A program made the translations under genes and the position numbers. 17,488 nucleotides of DNA, from the NCBI GenBank assembly GCA_002440065.1, contig DJRK01000048.1:1-17488 (forward strand). The letters are read 5' to 3'. Source of the DNA: Atopobium sp. UBA6362 (GTDB lineage Bacteria; Actinomycetota; Coriobacteriia; Coriobacteriales; Atopobiaceae). The notes beneath the pieces were generated by a model. The model was given only the letters and a program-made list of their open reading frames with translations. It ran no database searches and was not told the origin of the DNA. Shown here one piece after another: positions 12,980 through 17,488 of this stretch. Position 1 is the first letter of the stretch; every line of letters starts with the position of its first letter.

Positions 12980-15595
12980 TTAGACCTCCCTATACGTCGC
13001 TTCCGCGAGCTTCAGATCCTCGAGGCCTTCTTTGTCGAGAAGCACGTCGCGCGGCTTAGAGCCGTTCGCGGGCCCCACGACGCCCTTCGCCTCGAGCATG
13101 TCCATGATTCTACCCGCTCTAGCGTACCCAACGGACAGGGCCCTCTGCAGGCTCGAGGTCGAACCCAACTGAGAGTCCACAACGATGCGGGCGGCTTCCC
13201 AAACGAGCGGGTCGTCTTCCTTGGGGGCGTCGGGACCCGCAGCCCCGCCGGGCTGGTTGGGCACGACGGCCGTGAGGATGTCCTCATGGTAATCGGCCTT
13301 GACCTGCTCTTTCACGAACTCGACGGTCTGCTCGATCTCTGAGTCGGAGACCCAGCAGCCCTGCGCTCGGATGGGCTTCTTGCCACGGAGCTTCACGAGC
13401 ATGTCACCCTTGCCCAGGAGCTGCTCGGCGCCCTTCTGGTCGAGGATGATGCGCGAGTTGATCGAGTTGTCGACGGAGAGCGCCACGCGGTTGTCGATGT
13501 TCGCGCGGATAAGGCCCGTCACGACGTCTGCGGAGGGTCGCTGCGTGGCGACGATCAAGTGGATGCCGGCGGCGCGGCCCAGCTGCGCGATGCGCACGAT
13601 GGAGCTCTCGACGTCCTTGCCGGCGACCATCATGAGGTCGGCGAGCTCGTCGATCACGATGACGAAGTACGGCATGTGCTTGGGCGGGTTCTCCGTGTCG
13701 GCGTACTTGTCTCCGTCGACGTTGCCGTTGTAGGTCTTGATGTCGCGGACCTTGTAGTGCTCGAAGACCTTCAGGCGGCGCTCCATCTCGGTCACGCCCC
13801 ACTGCAGGGCGCTCGCCGCCTGGCGAGGCTCGGTGACGACGGGGACGTAGAGGTGCGGCAGGCCCGCGTACCCGGTGAACTCGACTCGCTTGGGGTCGAC
13901 CATGATGAGGCGGACCTGCTCGGGAGTCGCACGCATGAGCATGCTCATCACGATGGCGTTGAGAAGCACGGACTTGCCGGAGCCCGTCGTGCCGGCGACC
14001 AAAAGGTGCGGAAGCCCCGCGAGGTCGACGACGATGGGCTTGCCCTCGGAGTCCCGGCCGAAGGCGCACTCGAGCGGGCCGCCCTTGGCGAAGGGCAGCA
14101 CATCGGACAGGTAAACCGGCTGGGGCTTCTCGTTCGGGATCTCGATGCCCACGAGCGAGGTGCCCGGAATGGGCGCGAAGATACGCACCGACTTGGCCGC
14201 GAGCGAGAGCGCGATGTCGTCCTCGAGGTTTACGATCTTGCTCACGCGCTCGCCCTCGCCCATCGAGATCTTGAAGGTCGTGACGGACGGGCCGGCGATC
14301 CAGCCCTCGACGCGTGAGGTGAGGCCGAACTCCTCGAGCGTGCCCTGGAGCTTCTGCGCGGTGCCCGCAAGCTCGGCATCGTTCGCATAGCTGCCCGAGA
14401 AACCCGTGTTCTCCTTGAGGATGGAGAGCGGGGGAAGCTCATAGGAATCGTCCCCATCGCCGGGACGCTTAAGGTCGGCGGGAGGCGCTACGACCTCCTG
14501 CGACTTCTCGGAAGAAGATGCGGCCTTCGCGAGGAAGTCGGGAATCTGTTTCCGGGGAGCAGCCGACTTGTCCGGCACATCGGGCGAAGAGGACTCATTC
14601 TCGCTCGATGCAGCTGAGGTATTCTCTGCCGGCTGCTTAGACTTCCTCGCACGCTTCTTGGAACGGGGCTTGAGGAGCGTCGTCTCGGCACGCTCGACGT
14701 CCTCGAAGGAATCATCGAAGTCGTCGTCGAAAATGCTCGCGGTGATGCCGGTAGGAAGGGGCTCGGACTCCGAGTCTTCGGGAGCGAGCTGCATGGTCTT
14801 GGCCGCTCCCATGGGGGCACGCTTGAGGACGCTCGTCTTGCGGTCGCCGAGGAAGGTGGTCTCGCCCTCCCCCGTCTCGTCGAAGAGCGAAGGCTGAGAG
14901 GCCCTGCCAGACCGCGCCGTCGCCTGAGAGGCGGCAGCCTGCTGGGCCGCGGCCTCACGGGCCTCGGCACGCTCGAGCTCGCGTTCCTCGCGCCTGGCGG
15001 AGGCCTCCTCCTTGATGTGCTCCAGGCCCACGGACGCCTTGGCGAACGCCTCGGAGATGGAGAAGCCGCAGACGACGATGCCGGCGGCGATAATGCCCAC
15101 GAGGATCACGTTGCCCACGATGACGCCCACGAGCTTGACGAGCCAGAACGCGACGAAACCGCCCACGTAGCCGCCGGCCTCGACGGCGACGTCGGCGGAT
15201 AGCGCGATCTCGGGGGCGAGCTCAAGCCCAGGCTGGTTCAAGGTCAACATGGCGAGCACGGCGAAGACGATCAAGCCGAGGCCCGCGGCGACATGACCCG
15301 AGAACGGCCCCTTGTCGCCAAGGAAAAACGTCGTGGAGAAGAGGAACAACGCAATGGGCACGAGCACCGCGCCGGTACCGAAGGAAACCTTGAGCGCATG
15401 TCCGACCGCGCTCGTGACCACCGCGCCCGAAGGGACGACGACGGAGACGAACATCGCGACAGAGACCACCGCCAGCGCGACGCCGACGATGTCGCGCTGG
15501 ACGTCGGAAAGGCCCGCCCCCGCTTGCCTGGGCGAGCGGGAAGCGGACTGGCGACAGGGCTTCTTTGCTGCGTTTTTGCTGCGGTTGGACGGCAC
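12980..15595 (-). CDS. ftsK: DNA translocase FtsK
   Basis: FtsK pumps chromosomal DNA through the division septum and helps resolve chromosome dimers. The 871-residue product has four or five membrane helices within residues 34-180 and a charged, disordered linker (about 195-390). The RecA-like motor carries Walker A AGTTGSGKS (534-542) and Walker B FVIVIDELAD (644-653). IVATQRPSADVVTG and a C-terminal winged-helix gamma domain (about 795-860, SSLQRALSVGYARAGRIMDM) follow; the gamma domain in this family reads KOPS-like polar sequences. The start is GTG at 15595, with GGAGG eight bases upstream inside the end of rnj; the gap to the rnj stop is 3 bases. The motor and gamma domain make FtsK/SpoIIIE certain. 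FtsK rather than SpoIIIE is inferred from the membrane domain and context. Confidence 0.96.
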   Translation of the reverse strand: MPSNRSKNAAKKPCRQSASRSPRQAGAGLSDVQRDIVGVALAVVSVAMFVSVVVPSGAVVTSAVGHALKVSFGTGAVLVPIALFLFSTTFFLGDKGPFSGHVAAGLGLIVFAVLAMLTLNQPGLELAPEIALSADVAVEAGGYVGGFVAFWLVKLVGVIVGNVILVGIIAAGIVVCGFSISEAFAKASVGLEHIKEEASARREERELERAEAREAAAQQAAASQATARSGRASQPSLFDETGEGETTFLGDRKTSVLKRAPMGAAKTMQLAPEDSESEPLPTGITASIFDDDFDDSFEDVERAETTLLKPRSKKRARKSKQPAENTSAASSENESSSPDVPDKSAAPRKQIPDFLAKAASSSEKSQEVVAPPADLKRPGDGDDSYELPPLSILKENTGFSGSYANDAELAGTAQKLQGTLEEFGLTSRVEGWIAGPSVTTFKISMGEGERVSKIVNLEDDIALSLAAKSVRIFAPIPGTSLVGIEIPNEKPQPVYLSDVLPFAKGGPLECAFGRDSEGKPIVVDLAGLPHLLVAGTTGSGKSVLLNAIVMSMLMRATPEQVRLIMVDPKRVEFTGYAGLPHLYVPVVTEPRQAASALQWGVTEMERRLKVFEHYKVRDIKTYNGNVDGDKYADTENPPKHMPYFVIVIDELADLMMVAGKDVESSIVRIAQLGRAAGIHLIVATQRPSADVVTGLIRANIDNRVALSVDNSINSRIILDQKGAEQLLGKGDMLVKLRGKKPIRAQGCWVSDSEIEQTVEFVKEQVKADYHEDILTAVVPNQPGGAAGPDAPKEDDPLVWEAARIVVDSQLGSTSSLQRALSVGYARAGRIMDMLEAKGVVGPANGSKPRDVLLDKEGLEDLKLAEATYREV

Positions 15596-15598
15596 CGA

Positions 15599-17266
15599 TT
15601 AAACCTCCAGCACGACCGGGACGATCATGGGGCGAGAGTTGGTCTTGGTCCACAGAAGGTTGGACACCTGGTTGCGGACGTTGCGGCGGATGGCGTCGAT
15701 GTTCACGCCGTCGGCGTTCGTGGCCTTCTCGACCTGCTGACGGACGACGGCCTGAGCCTCGGCGATGAGCTGCGGGTCTTCCTGGAAAGAGACGCCGCGG
15801 GCGTTCACCTCGACGGCCTTGACCGTGCCCTTCTTGCCGGTGACGGCCACGGTGCAGGTCACGACGCCGTCCTGGGCAAGCTTCTGGCGGTCGCGGAGCA
15901 CGACGGGGTTCGCCTCGGTCACGGTACCGCCGTCGACGTACACGATGCCGGACTCGACCGCGCGGCCGCGGCGCACCTTGTGGTTCTTAAGCTCGAGGGA
16001 GTCCCCGTTGTCGAGGATGAAGACGCGGTTCTCGGGCATACCGAGGCTATAGGCGAGCTCGGCGTGGGCGCGGAGGTGCTGCGCCTCGCCGTGGACGGGC
16101 ATGAAGTAGCGCGGGCGCACCATGGAGAGCATGAGCTTGAGCTCCTCCTGGGAACCGTGGCCCGAGACGTGCACGAGCGTCTTGTTCTTGTCGTAGATGG
16201 CGCAGCCGATCTTTGACAGCGAGTTCACGATGTTCTGGACGCTCTTCTCGTTGCCGGGGACGGGCGTGGCCGAGATGATCACGGTGTCGGAGGCGTTGAT
16301 CGAGAGCGACTTGTGCTCGCCGTTCGCCATGCGGGCGAGGGCCGAGAGCGGCTCGCCCTGGGAACCCGTGCAAAGCACGACGATCTTGTCGGTATCGAAC
16401 TTGTCGATGTCGAAGGCGTCGATGATGTCGTCCTCGTCGATCTTTAGGTAGCCGAGCTCGCGCGCGACCTTGGTGTTCGTCACCATGGAGCGACCGGTGA
16501 CGACCACCTTGCGGCCCACGGCGGTCGCGGCGTCGCAGACCTGCTGCAAGCGGTGGATATGGCTCGAGAAGGACGCGACGAAGACGCGGCCGGGGGCGTT
16601 CTTGATGATGTGGCGCAGGTTGGGGCCCACGGCGGCCTCGGAAGGCGTGTAGCCGGGGCGCGTCGCGTTCGTGGAGTCTGAGAGCAGAAGGTCGACCCCG
16701 TTCGCACCGAACTTGTTGATCGCGTGGTAGTTGGGGCGGCGGCCGTCGATGGGCGTGTTGTCGAGCTTGAAGTCGCCCGTGAGCATGACGGTCCCTGCCG
16801 GGGTGTTCATGTAGACGCCGAGCGCGCCCGGGATGGAGTGCGTCATGGCGAAGAACGTGAGGTTGAAGGCGCCGAGGTTCACGTTGGAGCCGTCCTGGAC
16901 CTCACGGTACTTGGGGTTCTTGATCTTGTGCTCGGCGAGCTTGCCCTCGATCATGCCCAGGGTGAGCTTGCTCGAGTAGATGGGCACCTTGCGCGTAAGG
17001 TCCATGAGCAGGTACGGCAGGGCACCCGTGTGGTCCTCGTGCCCGTGCGTGATGACGATGCCGCGCAGCTTGTGCTCGTTCTCGAGCACATAGGTGTAGT
17101 CGGGCAGGATGAGGTCGACGCCCGGCGTGTTGTCGTCCGGGAACATCAGGCCCGCATCGACCAGGACCATGTCGTCTCCGTACTCGAAGGCGGTCATGTT
17201 CTTGCCGATGCCGTCAAGACCGCCCAAAGGGATGATCTTGAGCGGAGAGGATTTCTTTGCTGCCAT
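15599..17266 (-). CDS. rnj: Ribonuclease J
   Basis: RNase J is a metallo-beta-lactamase/beta-CASP nuclease with 5'-to-3' exonuclease and endonuclease activity in mRNA decay and rRNA processing. The 555-residue product carries the metal motif THGHEDH (H74, H76, D78, H79), H142 in THSIPGALG, D164 in TGDFKLD, and SDSTNA (195-200). The beta-CASP segment includes SSHIHRLQQV and CTGSQGEPLSALARMA. VSGHGSQEELKLML, MPVHGEAQHL and the C-terminal domain of the family follow. I chose the ATG at 17266 because the conserved LKIIPLGGLDGIGKN begins just after it. Its Shine-Dalgarno (AAAGGA, about 14 bases away) is weak. In-frame TTG (17302) and ATG (17299) codons further up have none. It is the first gene of the long operon ending with cinA. 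Confidence 0.96.
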   Translation of the reverse strand: MAAKKSSPLKIIPLGGLDGIGKNMTAFEYGDDMVLVDAGLMFPDDNTPGVDLILPDYTYVLENEHKLRGIVITHGHEDHTGALPYLLMDLTRKVPIYSSKLTLGMIEGKLAEHKIKNPKYREVQDGSNVNLGAFNLTFFAMTHSIPGALGVYMNTPAGTVMLTGDFKLDNTPIDGRRPNYHAINKFGANGVDLLLSDSTNATRPGYTPSEAAVGPNLRHIIKNAPGRVFVASFSSHIHRLQQVCDAATAVGRKVVVTGRSMVTNTKVARELGYLKIDEDDIIDAFDIDKFDTDKIVVLCTGSQGEPLSALARMANGEHKSLSINASDTVIISATPVPGNEKSVQNIVNSLSKIGCAIYDKNKTLVHVSGHGSQEELKLMLSMVRPRYFMPVHGEAQHLRAHAELAYSLGMPENRVFILDNGDSLELKNHKVRRGRAVESGIVYVDGGTVTEANPVVLRDRQKLAQDGVVTCTVAVTGKKGTVKAVEVNARGVSFQEDPQLIAEAQAVVRQQVEKATNADGVNIDAIRRNVRNQVSNLLWTKTNSRPMIVPVVLEV

Positions 17267-17380
17267 AGGTGTGTGCTGTTTCCTTTCTCTATCAAACATC
17301 AAACAACCGACGGGGCGCTTCTGACAAACCGACCGCCGGGCACATCCAAAATCGCATAAAGGCGAAGCAATAACTTCAGT

Positions 17381-17409
17381 ATCATACCCGTTCGCTCTGG
17401 TATAAACCA
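17381..17409 (-). promoter_or_regulatory. Weak candidate rnj promoter
   Basis: The -10-like TATGAT (17386-17381, 5 of 6) is clear. The hexamer 17 bases upstream, TGGTTT (17409-17404), matches poorly. The predicted start near 17374 would give a leader of about 108 bases before the rnj ATG. Pattern match only. Confidence 0.35.
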
Positions 17410-17410
17410 G
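17397..17410. repeat. Inverted repeat upstream of rnj
   Basis: CTGGT-ATAA-ACCAG is a perfect 5-bp inverted repeat immediately upstream of the candidate rnj -10 spacer and overlapping the expected -35 position. It could be an operator or a small hairpin. Nothing identifies a regulator. Confidence 0.4.
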
Positions 17411-17488
17411 CCACGCACAGGGAGCCCATACAAGGAACGTTCGGGTCGGTACCCGGGGGTGAAGTTTGTCGCGAGTTCCGCACGAGCC

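Larger units (their letters stand above)
17267..17488. other. Non-coding right edge upstream of rnj
   Basis: No credible gene is seen here. The frame in phase with rnj stays open to the edge but lacks a start codon upstream of 17302, and its translation resembles no family I know. The stretch holds a possible promoter, an inverted repeat at 17397-17410 and GC-rich overlapping inverted repeats at 17435-17460. In other actinobacteria dapA lies upstream of rnj, but no dapA end is recognisable here. Confidence 0.4.

Noticed and set aside
12056..13342. Open frame of 428 codons on the plus strand
   Set aside because: Antisense to the rodZ-like gene and ftsK, with Ala/Arg/Gly/Val-rich shadow composition.
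17267..17302. Longer RNase J from TTG 17302 or ATG 17299
   Set aside because: No ribosome binding site precedes either codon, and the added residues are not typical. Not fully excluded, because the site before 17266 is also weak.
1..17488. tRNA, rRNA, CRISPR arrays, insertion sequences and prophage genes
   Set aside because: Looked for by eye on both strands. No tRNA-like clover-leaf, regular spaced repeats, transposase motifs or terminal inverted repeats were seen.

Overview
The window is a stretch of bacterial chromosome in which every credible gene lies on the minus strand. It therefore reads from right (17.3 kb) to left (1). The gene content and order suggest a high-GC Gram-positive, most likely a member of the Actinobacteria and probably of the Coriobacteriia (Collinsella/Olsenella-like). 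The right half (rnj, ftsK, pgsA, cinA, recA, recX) follows the order known from actinobacteria. The left half (rny, spoVS, miaB, miaA, hflX) follows the order known from Firmicutes. Having both RNase J and RNase Y, plus a SpoVS homolog, fits a deep actinobacterial lineage better than a streptomycete or mycobacterium. The taxonomic call is an inference from gene content.

Layout in transcription order. (1) An apparent seven-gene operon, rnj-ftsK-rodZ-like-yajQ-rimO-pgsA-cinA/pncC, spans 17266 to 8300. Its gaps are 3, 6, 44, 21, 3 and 4 bases, and a terminator-like hairpin follows at about 8233-8264. (2) recA-recX (8082 to 6296) is driven by a promoter with a LexA-type operator placed exactly in its 17-base spacer, which is direct sequence evidence for SOS control. 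(3) rny and an orphan GHKL ATPase (6076 to 3438) follow their own consensus-like promoter just beyond recX. The roughly 180-base leader contains several hairpins, the last of which looks like an intrinsic terminator. (4) spoVS-miaB-miaA-hflX (3332 to the left edge) is preceded by a plausible promoter with a palindrome over its -10 element. hflX is cut by the window edge after 233 codons.

How the genes relate: the window holds two major RNA-decay nucleases (RNase J, RNase Y), tRNA and ribosome modification (MiaA, MiaB, RimO), a ribosome-associated GTPase (HflX), recombination and the SOS response (RecA, RecX), chromosome segregation (FtsK), cell shape (RodZ-like), phospholipid synthesis (PgsA) and NAD salvage (CinA C-terminal domain). 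These are mostly housekeeping genes.

The parts least explained by known biology are the GHKL ATPase between rny and spoVS, the hairpin-rich leader of rny, and the non-coding right edge. I saw no mobile elements, CRISPR arrays, rRNA or tRNA genes.
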